Below are positions 1 to 11,901 of a DNA stretch of 64,000 nucleotides, one piece after another. The stretch's first letter is position 1. Each line of letters opens with the position of its first letter. Both the position numbers and the translations under genes were made by a program. The notes under the pieces were generated by a model. The model searched no databases and was not told the origin of the DNA. It was given only the letters and a program-made list of their open reading frames with translations. Origin of the DNA: Oscheius dolichura (taxonomy: Eukaryota > Nematoda > Chromadorea > Rhabditida > Rhabditidae). Location of the stretch: assembly GCA_932521035.1 (NCBI GenBank), contig OW051495.1:12276001-12340000 (forward strand), read 5' to 3'.

Positions 1-1565
1 GAGGTAAATTTCTTGGAAGGCTTCCCTTCCCTTGGAAATGCTCCTCAATAACTGAAATCTTTGCCTTTCTCCTGCCCCACCAGGTGGCGTTTTTATCCGT
101 TTCTCGTAGTTATCTCTAGTTTCGAATTACCTACCCCTGGTGGTGATTTCTGATGCACTGGGTAGATCCCCGAACTCTAACCCCTGCACCGGGTGCATTC
201 CTCTCTGCCGTGACCCAAAGATTATTTTTGTTGAGAGAAATAGCAATAAACAAGGATGAACGTCTTTCTTCAGAGAGGTGTTCAGACTAAAACTAAGCGT
301 TAATTTGTTTGTTTAATTTTTCAGTTGATTTAACTTGTTCGATGAGAAGCTGATCTTCTGGAATTTTGACTAGTTGACTTTTTCTTGAATTCCTCTTGAC
401 ACTGTAAAGCTCTCATCGGAGATGTCTCTGACCTTCTTCTTACCAGAAAGTGCAGCTTGTTAACTGTATTTTTTCGCTGTTTGTTTTTCTTAATTCCCCA
501 GTAATGAGGAGGTAAGTGACGTTTTGTAAGAAGTGATAAGCCCCTTAGGGAGAAAAAAGTCAAGATCTTCCAGTTACATGTAATAGCTGGCGGCAAACAT
601 CAGTCTGTCTCTCAAGTCACAAACTTTCTGGTCTTGTCGTGTACGAGACTGTTCTTCTTCTATTTTCGTGTATTCGGCTGTCCTCGGGCAGGTGAAGAAG
701 GTCAAGAACGGTTCATGCCTACGGCCCTTTATTCGTATTTTTGATACTGTTTTTTACCCTCTAAACCGCTTTTTTCTATTGCCTTTATAAAATTGAGTAC
801 AAATCCCCCACGTTTGTCTGAAAAAGCTTCCAAAAAGCGGCTGTTTTTCCACCTGAATCAGCATGTCTCATTAGTCACAAAAAATGAGGGCTATTATATA
901 TATACTTGCAGCTGTTTTTCCGGTTAAAATGGATACGTAACCGTCTGGTCATTTTCTACAAACTATGAACTTTAAAGGAGCAGTTACAAGCTTGCAAAGG
1001 GGGTGCTACAGTTTCCGGCTAAAAATTAAACCCCAATTGCACTAAAAACATGTTTGATTATTAGATTAGAAGAGTTTGAAATACAAATTCCTGTAAGCTT
1101 TGCACGGATAGGGTACCCGATATTGTCCTCTCCTTGGCAGCAGTCCAAAGGAAGTCCGAGCAAAGGGCGGTGGGATGAGTACATGGGATCCTGTCCCACG
1201 CACCTTATCCAAAAAATTTCCCAATGGGAAATAAGATATTACAAAAGGAGCCAGTAGGTATAAACAAGGGAGGGAGTAGAGGCGTTACCTGACGGAATTA
1301 ACTGCATTTGAACGGAGTCTAATAATTCTCTTCCTTTTTCTCTCTCTCCAATTGATCCATTGTTTGTTCCACCTGCTTTCCGTCTGGTCTTTCCTTGTTC
1401 ACACCATGAGTCATGTTTCATTCATCAGTCTTGAATTTTTGATTCCAAAGAGGGTAATTTTGTGAGCGGATAACTAGCAATTATGTTATCTACTTCTGAA
1501 TATTTACAATATTTTACCCAAATTCGTGGTCGTTTAGACTGAGAACTACCGTAACCTCGGCCAAC
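1..1565. other. 5' intergenic region, no gene recognised
   Basis: Short open frames exist on both strands, but none shows exon-intron structure or a family match. A block at about 820-960 resembles 4020-4130 (shared stretches around GCTGTTTTTCC and ATGTCTCATTAG). The stretch at about 1440-1500 weakly resembles 3655-3725. Both blocks lie upstream of the two related receptor genes, so part of this region probably belongs to an old tandem duplication. Confidence 0.4.
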
Positions 1566-3099
1566 ATGTTCCCAACCCTATGGATAGGCTATGTTCTACT
1601 ATTTACTCTCAGATTCTTCAGTTTCCTCACTACTTGTACAGTAATCTACAGTATTATTCGAGGAAACGACTTTCTCAACCCTATTATACGGTAGAAAAGA
1701 GTGAAAACGAGGAAATAATATCGATTTAGGACCTGTATGTGTCTCATGTACTGTTCTTCCTTCCTCTCGGACTTCGGTTACACTACTGTCCTGATTATGA
1801 AGTTCCAAACGGAAGCACAGATCTTTATTACCCCTTTGGATGTGATGTCTAGCCGTGAGTTTTACCTATTCCTCTCTAAAGACCTCTACAACCTGGCACA
1901 AAAAGCTCCACCCGATTCTGACTTGAAATTACATTAGATCACCTGACTGCTTCAAGAATTGTCATTCGTAGTATTACGGGGGATAATTTGATTTGTTCTG
2001 AGCTGCCTTGGTAAAGCTGACTACATACAGGCGATGTTACACCATGGAGAGGAGGAAAACAACCACAGTAGCCGGGGAAAAGGGGGTGGGTGGAGGGGCT
2101 TCTCATGTACCCCTGTGATTTAGGATGGCCTTAGAGCTCTGCTACTTTTGTTGTTTTAAAAAGGGCTTTCAGAAAGGGCTACTGTAATCCTTGTAGAAGT
2201 CGGAAATATTCACCTAAACAGGGATACAGTACTCTCCTTTTTTCAGCAACTATCGTGAACCTCATATTCTACCACGAGTGGGGGTTTGCCACCTTCGGAA
2301 TCGGAATCTTCGTCACTGCCACAGAGCGCCTGATCAATTCCCGCTTCGATTTCTACCTTCAACATAAACTGTATACTTATCTCATAGCTGTCGGTCTAAT
2401 TCCGATCATTCTCTCCTGTTCAGCTATCTGGGCTCGAGGCCTCACATGTGAGTTTAGAATTGTCGGTTGAAATAATGTGATTATCCAGCTTTGCAATACA
2501 ATGTAGTTGCGGCAATAGTTGGGCTTGTATTCTACATATTAGCGGCAGTACAACTATTCTTGGCGGTCTTTTTTAATATTCGAAACTATAGAAAAGGACT
2601 GGGACAGCCACTGGACCAGAGATTCAAGGTAAGGCGATATTTCGAGGAAAATATAGTTTTCTGAACTGATTTTTTTTAAATTTTCTAATAGAAAATCCCT
2701 TTCCAGAGTGCCAGTACGTATTATTTCAACCGTCACTTGTTTATTTCCCTCGTGGGCGAGATTTGTATGCGCTCCGTCGCCTACAGCTTCATCTTTGCGG
2801 TAGCTACGCAAATCACGCCTGAATTTAATCTGTGTAGTTTCCTATATCATAATGTGAGTACTGTATTTTCTGGATTATTTCCTGTTTTAGCTCCTAGCCG
2901 TTGGAAATGTCATCTTCCCCTGGTTGATAATCCTCCGTCGGGGAAGGAACACCCTAATTAGGAAAAGAAATGGTACCTCTTTGGTTTTTTGACCCATATA
3001 CAAGATTGTTTAGGCGTGACAGATCTGACCGGAAATCAGCTGCAACTCCGTGCTAATGCTACCGAATATCATAATGTTATAGCTAGAATATGGCAATAA
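1566..3099 (+). CDS. Seven-transmembrane chemoreceptor, Sre-like (tandem copy A)
   Basis: Predicted G-protein-coupled chemosensory receptor of the plasma membrane, probably in sensory neurons. Seven exons: 1566-1690, 1730-1854, 2247-2447, 2489-2628, 2707-2853, 2891-2972 and 3014-3099. All join in phase to give 301 residues, close to the usual length of nematode serpentine receptors. Hydrophobic segments run through every exon except the last. Visible motifs are TATERLIN after TM3, FNRHLFISLVGE before TM6 and a C-terminal tail ending near NVIARIWQ. The tail, the loop before TM6 and the exon structure fit the Sra/Sre group, and Sre is the best guess. Copy B follows at 4863 and a third relative lies at 61705-63583. 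The start was taken at the ATG before the first membrane segment. Copy B has about 30 more N-terminal residues, so the true start could be farther upstream. The stop codon lies inside an AATAAA signal. Confidence 0.82.
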
Positions 3100-3271
3100 A
3101 CACTGATTTAACTAGAAACATAGCATAATTAACAGATTCATATAGAAATTTGGTTGAAAATTGAGCATATTGGACTTTTTGCGAGCGTCTAGCGTTGCCA
3201 GTTCTAATGGCCGCTAGTTACATCTGGCCAACTTTTTGAACTTCAAACCTCCTCGGAAAAATTATTTCTAG
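3100..3271. other. Short spacer after receptor A
   Basis: No coding structure is seen. The spacer holds the 3' end of receptor copy A and the run-up to a possible small exon pair. Confidence 0.3.
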
Positions 3272-3528
3272 GGGAAAAAGGTGCTGAGTACGGTAGTATA
3301 GGTGGCGTCTCTGGATCTGACGCCAATGTCGTGGTGTACCCTGGTGAAGGAGCTGTGTATCCCAACAAGGGTACTACTATGCCTACCCTCATACTAGAGC
3401 TAGAATTCCATTATTTTTCCAGGTGTTCACCTCATATGGACAAGGAAACAAGCAGTATGAGGAGGGGGCGGCTCTTGCTCGGACGGGGTCACCGAATACA
3501 AAAATGTGTTTATCGAAATGAGTTCTGA
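3272..3528 (+). CDS. Possible two-exon gene fragment of unknown function
   Basis: A splice acceptor (ATTTCTAG) at 3271 opens a frame containing GGVSGSDANVVVYPGEG, which runs to a donor near 3370. A second open stretch, with SYGQGNKQYEEGAALARTG, ends in TGA near 3524 and is preceded by TTTTTCCAG at 3422. Residue composition in both looks protein-like, but the obvious donor/acceptor pair puts them in different phases; an internal acceptor at about 3448 would repair this. No start codon or upstream exon was found, so this may be the 3' remnant of a lost gene. I do not recognise the family. Confidence 0.3.
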
Positions 3529-4862
3529 CGTGAAATAATCCCTCCTTTTTTTAAATTTATCCTTTTCTTATTCCACCTGTTCACCTCCCATTCAGTCTCT
3601 TTCCTTATTCATTCCATATCAGTTTTGATTCACCACAACACGAGGCAACTGGACAAGACGGTAATTTAGTGGGCGATATAACTAGGAAACGATTATCTTG
3701 TGTCATCTGCCTTCTCCGAATAACAACTCGATTATCGTTGAAATTATAACCTCCTTGAAGTACAGATTTGGGCCGGCCATTAAAAAGGGTGAGAAGGGGA
3801 GATTTTTGTGCTGCTAGCAGTGGGAAAGGGCTGTTTTTAATTCAAATTGTCTTTCTCTCTCTACGTATTTCGCCCCCTCTCTATATTTATTGTGTATCCT
3901 CCCCTTCTTACGCTCCATCTTGTCTGGTGCCCTTATTTTAACCTATAAATGTGTTGGCCTGTATTTTTATACTGCGTTTGCACTCGCCCGCTTGAGTCAT
4001 GTATAATGCCCTCCTTTCTTTGAAACACCTCCCAAAAAAGGTTGTTTTCCCACCTGGATAAACGTGTCTCATTAGCCACGACATTTATTCTATTCTATAC
4101 TGTTTGTAGCTGTTTTTCCGCTTAATTTTTAAGCGTTGGATACAAAGGAAAATCCACGTAATCTGAACAAGAGACTAGGTCATAGACATCCGCTTCCGCT
4201 GCTCCTGGGAAAATTGTTTATCAGCCCACAATATTCTGTGACTGCTGGTTTCCTCATTGGGTAGGCTAATTCACGTTCCTGGCGGATCCGGTCAAAAAGA
4301 TCATCAATTTTCCGATGGGAATAACTCGTTCAAACTTAAATTACAATGAGGGTGCCGACATCGGGACGCTGTATCAAAAAACATCCTTCCTTCTCCTATG
4401 CAGCACTGTTATAGTCCGTTTTCAAAGCAAATGGTGGAGCGTTTTGAGGCCTTTTGATGAAAAATGTACGCAATTTCCTGTTTTTCAGTGGCAAAATTGC
4501 AGAAAAAAAATTGCAGAAAAGAACTATACTTTGGGTTGAAACGGACTATACATAGCGAAAATCTTGTATTTCAATCATTTCTAGGATTTTTGGGTCACTA
4601 GGCTATTTGTTTTTATCTGAGATCATTGAGCAGCATCGAATTTTCAAAATAGTGTGTGTAAAAATGTAATTTCTACTCATTTTAATGTGTACGCTTCATT
4701 TTGATGTCAATGAATGACCCCTGCTCAATTATCCGCTGTACCGTAAAGCAAAACGCACATCTTCATTCAATGATCCACGCCTTTTCCCTCCTCCACGTGA
4801 TTTGGTCTATTTATCTTTATACACTATAAAACCAAACAAATTATTCTCTTCTTCTCTTTCTA
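3529..4862. other. Intergenic region between the tandem receptors
   Basis: No convincing exon. It contains partial copies of sequence from upstream of receptor A (4020-4130 against 820-960; about 3655-3725 against 1440-1500), consistent with duplication of flanking DNA along with the gene. The short frames here lack splice or family support. Confidence 0.35.
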
Positions 4863-6810
4863 ATGGCCAAAAACGCCACTCTAATATCCCTTCTAGTGGC
4901 GTCTACTGGCCCGCCAATTACCGTAACCTCGCTCAACATAATGCCGGTCGTGTGGCTCGCCTATATTGGACTATTTCTACTACGATTCATTAGTTTTATC
5001 ACGACTTGTACAGTGATCCACAGTATTATTCGAGGAAACGAGTTTTTGAACCCTATAATACGGTAAAAATGGCAATAAAAGCGGATTTAAAAGTCGGTTC
5101 AGGACCTGTATGTGTGCCATGTACTGTTCTTCCTTCCTCTCCGATATCAGTTACTGTATTGTCCTGATTATGAAGATGCAAAAAGGAGAAGTCCTCGTGA
5201 CAGTTATGGATCTGCTAATGGATCGTGAGTTTCTTTTTCTCCTAATAGAAAAAAGACACCAGAAATGACCTCGTGTACAGAAAACACCCTACAGGTGCAT
5301 CAGGCTTCAAGAATTGCCGGTGGTAATTCTACGGGGGGTAACCTAATTGTCCGGCTGAGCAAAAGTTACCACATGGGAATTTGGCTGCATGGAGGGCAGA
5401 AATTCCAGTGCTAATTACCGCCACGTAAGCTGAGAATAAGGGTCGTGGGGGGACTCCAGACTTCCCACGAACTCCATTAACCCCTTGAAGGATCCGGTTG
5501 TCTTTTGGACTAGAAATTGTGTCTTTTTATTTCTTGGGCTGTGTATTTTAGTGACATTTGCTTTAGTTACATTTTTACAGGAAAAGACAGCCTTATGTAG
5601 TCTTAAAACTAAAAGAGTAACCTTATGATAAACCAGTTAGACCCCTTATGAAGGAGCTGTGAGATAGTAGCTCTGGCCGGCATGAGGTGTTCAGTTTAGA
5701 CTTACTGTAGGTGCCTCGCAGTCGCCCATCTCTTAAAATAAAAAAAGACTAAATAACTACGTGAGAACTGGACTTCTAAAACAACAATTAGCATGTGAAA
5801 ACTCAGAAAACAAACGGTGTAGTCGCCAAGTCTAGTCCTGAGATTCCCACGTACACATTGGTGGACTTTGAAACCGGGTAATTTGACCTTACAGCCTGTT
5901 GTCCAAGCTTATGTCCATAAAAGAATTGAAAAAAAGAGATAATCTCCTCTCTTTCAGCAAATATGGTGCATCCCATTTTCTTCCACGAGCTGGGTTTCGC
6001 CACCTTCGGAATCGGAATCTTCGTCACTGCCACAGAGCGCCTGATCAATTCCCGCTTCGATTTCTACCTCCAACATAAACTGTGCACCTATATCATTGCC
6101 TTCTGTCTAGTTCCGACCATTCTCTCCTGTTCAGCTGTCTGGGCTTATGGTCTTACAAGTAAGTGGTAGTTTTAGCCGAAATACTGGTATTATCTAGCTG
6201 TGGGGTACAATGTAGCTGCTGCCATCGCTGGAGTTGCGTTCTTCTTATTGGCTTCGATACAGCTCTTTCTGGCGGTCTTTTTTAATATTCGAAACTATAG
6301 AAAAGGACTGGGACAGTCACTGGACCAGAGATTCAAGGTGAGGCGATATTTCGAGAAAAATATAGTTTTCTGAACTGATTTTTTTAAATTTTCTAATAGA
6401 AAATCCCTTTCCAGAGTGCCAGTACGTATTATTTCAACCGTCACTTGTTTATTTCCCTCGTGGGCGAGATTTGTATGCGCTCCGTCGCCTATAGCTTCAT
6501 CTTTGCGGTAGCTACGCAAATCACCTTCGAATTCGACGTCTCCTGTTTCTTATATCACAATGTGAGTACTGTATTTTCTGGATTATTTCCTGTTTTAGCT
6601 CCTAGCCGTTGGGAATGTCATTTTCCCCTGGTTGATAATCCTCCGTCGGGGAAGGAACACCCTAATTAGGAGTAGAAACGGTAACTGTTGTTCCCTTATC
6701 CTGTTGAGACCCAATTTTTAGGTGGAGTGACAGATCTGACCGGGAAACAGCTCCGTCTACGTGCTGATACTACAGAATATCACAATGTTATCAATAGAAT
6801 GTGGCAATAA
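4863..6810 (+). CDS. Seven-transmembrane chemoreceptor, Sre-like (tandem copy B)
   Basis: Paralogue of the receptor at 1566-3099, with the same seven-exon plan: 4863-5062, 5103-5224, 5958-6158, 6198-6337, 6415-6561, 6599-6680 and 6722-6810. Phases all close, giving 326 residues. The N-terminus has a short extracellular stretch (MAKNATL) before TM1. TATERLIN follows TM3, FNRHLFISLVGE precedes TM6, and the tail ends NVINRMWQ. Intron 2 is long (733 bases); the others are about 40-80. The end of exon 4, intron 4, exon 5, intron 5 and exon 6 are nearly identical in DNA to copy A, introns included, while TM1-TM2 and the tail differ. Expected role: chemosensory GPCR. Assignment to Sre rather than a sister family is by general resemblance only. 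Confidence 0.85.
6277..6670 (+). repeat. Near-identical block shared with 2569-2960
   Basis: From the end of exon 4 through exon 6 of receptor B, sequence matches receptor A almost base for base across two introns and the exons they separate. Introns normally diverge faster than exons, so this points to recent gene conversion or a very recent partial duplication. Confidence 0.75.
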
Positions 6811-7269
6811 TTGAACTTATTAAGACATTAAATATGCGCATAGATGGATTATATCTATGTAGTGTATGCTTGGCTGGATTTCTATAATGAGATATTGGTT
6901 GAGGGGTTTAACTGAGTACGCGTGGGGTGTACGAGTGGTGGTGAAAGAATTGGAAGGGAGGAGATTGACCAGAACATTCTAAAATGACCCATTGAGGTTC
7001 TGCTCAAGTTCTCTTTCAACATAATCAACACTTTTTTTTTTGAAAATAGGAGTTTTTTGGACCAAATAACATAAAATTCGGCCGCGGTAACTGTACCGGC
7101 GGGCCCCTTATGACTTCCCGGCGGATTTGATAACCAAAAACACCTCAATTTATAGCAGGTAAACACTGTTTCTATGTCAGAAAACAACGCCCAACAATCT
7201 CTGACTAAAGGATTTTAAAAGGAAGCACAAAAACCCTTTTATTAATTCTAAAACGGAAGAGACCCCCTT
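6811..7269. other. Intergenic between receptor B and the TRPV gene
   Basis: The two flanking genes are convergent. A 101-codon minus-strand frame (6882-7187) has no family resemblance or splice structure and is probably chance. Nothing else was recognised. Confidence 0.35.
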
Positions 7270-10200
7270 TCATTGTACTGTAGCCTGTCTTCTCACGACC
7301 TTCCTCGTTACCACCTTCTCCATCAGTCGTAAAGCTTGAGTCTTGATTTCCAGCTCCTAGAATTTCAGCTCTTATTCCCCCCAAATATTTTCTATCCCTA
7401 CCCGTTGCCGCTTCCTGAGCAGGGCTCTTCTCTCCTGTCGGATCTTCTCGGCTTTCTCTTCCCTCAAGTTCAGTTCTTCTTCCTCCGTCCTTTCCAGCTG
7501 TGCCCTTCTTCTAACCACATAGCTTCGTCTCTTTTTATTGGTTCCTGTCGGGCGGGAATATTTCAGAAGGTACAGTAATCTATCATGTTTAGATAGAGAC
7601 ATTTCCAGCATTAGGATCACTTGGGCCCACTGGAAGGCGCGTTTTTACTGGTATTACGGTAGTTTTTCCTGGCTGGAAAGTGTTTTTCACAACCGTAGAA
7701 TCTCGGCAGCAGAACGGCTTGATCTTTAGTAGAAGGATAGTCCAACTGCCGAGATTTTACGGGTGCAGGTTCGCTCCAATAGGTGCCACAGTACCTGTCT
7801 CTTCCATTCTTTCCTTGTCAAGAATATCGACTCATATGTTCTAGTCATCATGGCGATAAGAAGATTAAATTGAAGGATTGACACACAGCCTTCGAAAAGT
7901 ACAAAAATAATCCAAAATATTATCATTTTACGTTAAAAACAGAGCTACGAGACTACCTTCCCAATATGGCGCATAATATCCGAATCACAGGCCGACATCT
8001 CCCGGTAGAAGACAGAAAACTCTCCAATTGTCATGATAAACGTTCGAATTAAAGCATCTCCAGGGGTCTGGAATGAATACGCCAAGTTTTTAGACCGTAA
8101 TTCTCTTTTTCTCACCCTGATAACATTTTCAAAGTCTGTTGGAAGTCCTGCCGTTTCTCTCTCCTTTGCTGTTCTTTCACACGTTGTGAACATAATGTAA
8201 AAGGCTGAAAATTGTACTATTATCTTACCTCTCTCCCCTTTTTCTACACTGCGAGAATCCGACAAGAAATATAGAATAAATCATCAAAAATCGGCTCAAA
8301 TCTCGGCGAATAATAGAGTAAATCATCAAGACGAATGGTCCAATGAAGGGGATAGCTCTGAAAGATACAACAATAAGTCAAAGGAAAGGGGAAACGATAC
8401 CTGAGGAAATAGAGAAAGTGAAGATTAGTCAGAACGACTGCTGCAGCAATGAATGCATTCTCTATGTAGAGCATATTCTCATGGAGGCTACAACCAAAAC
8501 GGACGGGGATCTGAATGAAATAAGCCGGCTAAAAAAGGATAAAAAGGTAACTAACACAAGCCAGAATAAGGAACCAGGATAGTTTGAAGAGTAGCTTGGC
8601 TGGGAACGTTTTCTGAAAATTAAACCATATACAAATTTTTAGTATTTTTGGGCAGGACCAGGCTAGAGTCCAGTTGATCCTGGTGGTCCGCCTATTTCTA
8701 CTAACCATAATAGAGAACCACTTCTCCCTCCCGATCCTCCGAATATCCATGATATCCATGACAATCTGGACGGCAACAAAAAAGAGGACGATGCCTTCAA
8801 ATCCAATTCGAACCAGACCCTGTGTTCCTCCTCTCTCGTAGTCCAATAGTCCACATTGTGATTTCAAGGGATCTGAATGGATATATAATCTCTTTTCGGT
8901 TGTCTGTGCCTCCGACCGCACCTAATGCACGGGCTGAGGCTCCCCCAGAATCTTGTAGGCTGGCTTACCCCAATGGCTGGTATCATTTTGAAAACAGAAG
9001 TCCACATCGGACCCCTCCGCTATATTACCGTACATGGTCACCATTCCCTTGCTCAATTGCTGAACACAATATTTTGTAATGATAAATAGTCGGTTTCCAA
9101 GGCAAGGGACAGGCGTTTCGAGACCTTCCTGACGAAATTGAAAATCAGAAAGATTTGACCGTAAAATTGCTAAAAGGTCCCGAAACGCTTGATCCTGGCA
9201 TGGTAAACGGGCAATTTTCAAAGAGAACAAACCTCCGTATTGGCTGAAAAAGGCCGGAGCATGAAGGCAGTAGTAAATATACAGTAATAGATCAAAAAGG
9301 CGATCAGTGCCCGGTACCAGCTGGAATTTTTGAACTTTAGACCCAGAAAGATAGGCCCTTACCGTCGTCTTCCATAAGATTTCCACTTCTCATCGAGAAT
9401 CCCCTCCAGTAATCCATCCAACAGCTCCAAATGTGTCTGATTATCACCGTAAACCACAAGAGACATTGCCGACTCCTCGTTCATTTCCCCTGTCTGCTCA
9501 TCGATCGTGTCAATCTTTGTCAGGGGATAGGCAAGGCAACTAGCGTCCCCGTAACTCCAGACCTATTCATATTTTTTTTTCTTTTTTTGGGTAAATAAGG
9601 TCCAAACCTTCTCACATTCCAGCTCTAGAATAGTGTCAAAGAATTTCTTCTTCGCTAATTTTGCTGCTAAAGTCAATGGGGTCAGTTTTTGTTTGTTGGT
9701 GATCATCAGGTTGGCGCCGTGTTCCAGGCAGAGGTGCAACATGTCCTGAATATTTTTTTTGATAAAATGAGGTAGAGAGAGGAGAGATAAAGGTCAAGAT
9801 GCTCAGAAACAATATTCAGTAAGCTTGGAGAGATTTGGGAGTCAGATGAACGCCACCGTTATTATTACCGCCGCTGCGGGGGAACTTCAAACTATTTGGG
9901 ACTAAAAAGGCAGATGTTCAAAAAACCGCCGAAGTAGTTTTGTACAGAATTTTCTGCTGAATCCGCCAATTGAAAAATCTTCCAGGAAAAATGTAATATT
10001 TCGACTGTGGCGACGCCTTGAAAGTTGGCGCCCCCTAGCGCAGTCTATTTCCACTTTTCCAACTTTTCGAAGCTTACCAATTTTTCATGGATAACACAAA
10101 GGTGAAGTACGGTATTCCCATTAGTATCCTGAAGCTCTTTTTTTATATTCTAGTCCATTTTCAAACCTGTGCATTGAGATTAGCCTTTTTAGCCAAGAGA

Positions 10201-11572
10201 AGTCTAAAGATATCGGGCTGACTCATACAAACGGCGAAGGAGAGGGGATATTCTCCGAAATACATGTTTCTAAACCATGTTTTTTTCCTATTTTATACGA
10301 TATCAAACCCTTTGAAATTCGATTGGACACATAGCTCCACATATTCGTGTTCCAGGCTGTCTTGGCGGCTGCTCTTTTGATCGTCAGCAGAGAAAAAGGC
10401 TCCATAGCAGCGGGCATTGACATCGGCTCCTTTTCTCAATAATTTACTGACCATTCCACAGTCAAGGTTGATTATTGCCTGGTGGAGGGGGGTCAATCCT
10501 GGGGACGGATGAGATAAGAGGGAAAGACATACCGTAATAATCTTCGGAGATACAAATATCGTTGACGAGGCGGGGAAACAGCTCCAGAAGACGGATAACG
10601 ATCAAATTGTGGACTGTGGTTCCGTGGAGAAGACAGACAGTAATGATTCCTTCTCCCATTTGACCTAAAACTGGAAGGTACTCTTTCTTCCCCAGGAATT
10701 TCCGGGTAGAATGTAACTTTTATGTATTCCAGTTGACTTGGAGACATTCACGAAATCTTGTGATTATGGTAACCATCTTTTTGGGGACATTTCAAACTCA
10801 AAATAGAGCTTTGCATGAAAGTGTATCATTATCTTTCTTTTTATTGTTTAACATTTTTTGCCTTTCACGATGGAAAGGCTTTGCAAAAATTTCTCCGTCC
10901 ACATCTTCCGATGGGTCGGAACGATTTGTACCTAAAACTTGGGTAGACCTAAATAGGTACTCTAAAAAAGCGGCGCCGGAAAGCCGATGCGTGCAGCTGC
11001 CGAGTTTTTACGGGTGCGGCGACGCGCTTCTGCAACGGTTTCCCAGAAAGTGCATACCTCTTTCCTCCAGTTTCCAATGAATCTCCCTATATTTGGACTC
11101 TCCTCGTCCGCCTTTCCCTCCACCATCCAATAATTTCAATGCTGGCATTCTATTTTTATGTTATAATATCTAAAATACCTTTAATCATGTCTCCAGCTCC
11201 TGCTGTGTCCATATGTTCCAATACATTCACTCCCTTCTTTCCTTTCTCTTTCTTTCTTGAAAACGCTCCCAATTTGGCATTTCTTTCTTCATTTCGCATT
11301 TTTACCAACTCAGAAATGGGAAGCAGCTTTCCTTTTCCTTGATTATAAATCAGTTCTCCTACTGTTTCGTGTATAAATTCATCTAGTTCTGTATAATTTC
11401 CACTAGCTGTCGCTTTTCTGTAGAATATTCTCTGTAAAATTAGGGTATGTTAATTTGCCTACCTCATTTGTAAGACAAGGCTGCCATAGCCGTGCATATC
11501 AACAAGATAATGAATTTTCTTCTTGTCATCTTTGACAGATGTAATGGCTAATGAAGAAGAAGATTCACTCAT
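7270..11572 (-). CDS. TRPV cation channel (OSM-9/OCR type)
   Basis: Non-selective cation channel subunit of the plasma membrane. In nematodes this family mediates olfactory, osmotic and mechanical sensation in ciliated neurons. I reconstruct 19 exons and about 850 residues, normal for the family. In order: an N-terminal segment (MSESSSS, then IHYLVDMHGYGSLV), the YREIHWKLEERG linker, and ankyrin repeats (TPLHQAI, GADVNARCYGAFF, YPLSFAVCMSQ, DTNGNTVLHLCVIHEKL). Then six membrane segments: S1 near WYRALIAFLIYYC, S4-S5 near FIGPFVLMIYSIIRRDLSRF, a pore signature FIMTIGEFSVFY, S6 near LFEGCVSILQFNLLIAMM, and the TRP-box-like MTRTYESIFLTRKEWKRQ. A basic C-terminus follows. The ATG at 11572 opens directly into the conserved N-terminus. 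Oddities: the intron before S6 (7912-7956) ends in GG rather than AG, and two introns carry pieces of a repeat found elsewhere in the window. A small extra exon between S1 and the S1-S2 loop (8943-9232) cannot be excluded. Confidence 0.9.
7691..7766. mobile_element. Small inverted-repeat element (MITE-like) in a TRPV intron
   Basis: Left arm CCGTAGAATCTCGGCAG (7693-7709) and right arm CTGCCGAGATTTTACGG (7745-7761) are inverted copies with one mismatch in 17. They enclose about 35 bases. The same terminal sequence occurs at 10997, 22844 and 49659-49752, so this is a dispersed element with no coding capacity. Confidence 0.6.
10997..11017. repeat. Single terminal copy of the CTGCCGAG...ACGGGTGC repeat
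   Basis: Reads CTGCCGAGTTTTTACGGGTG, matching the terminal arm of the elements at 7691-7766 and 49659-49752. No inverted partner is seen nearby, so this is a solo end or remnant. It lies in the roughly 310-base intron between TRPV exons 3 and 4. Confidence 0.5.
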
Positions 11573-11901
11573 TGTTTAGAAAATTTTAGTGAGAGAAACC
11601 AGAGTTTCTACCGAATTCAGCAAAGAGAAAGAGGGTCAATTAGAACAACTGCCGACACGCGAGGTTCAGCAGGAAAAAAAATGTTATTCCTCTTTTGTGG
11701 AGATCCATTTTGTAGTTAGGATCACGGTTTTATATTTCATTATAAATTTTATGTTTGGATAAGAAAAGATTGTTAATTTTTTAGCAGATCAGCACAGAAC
11801 TCTTATTTTCGCAAAGGGCTCCGCTCATTCGTATGAAAACAATTGAAAAGGGAAAGTAATCTTTATTAAATTTCTCAACATATTTATAAATTAACAAAAT
11901 A

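Noticed and set aside
6882-7187. 101-codon minus frame
   Set aside because: No splice structure or family resemblance, and its start is not preceded by an acceptor.
8922-9386. 154-codon minus frame within the TRPV gene
   Set aside because: It runs through two TRPV exons and an intron in the wrong frame; the exon frames were chosen by the channel motifs instead.
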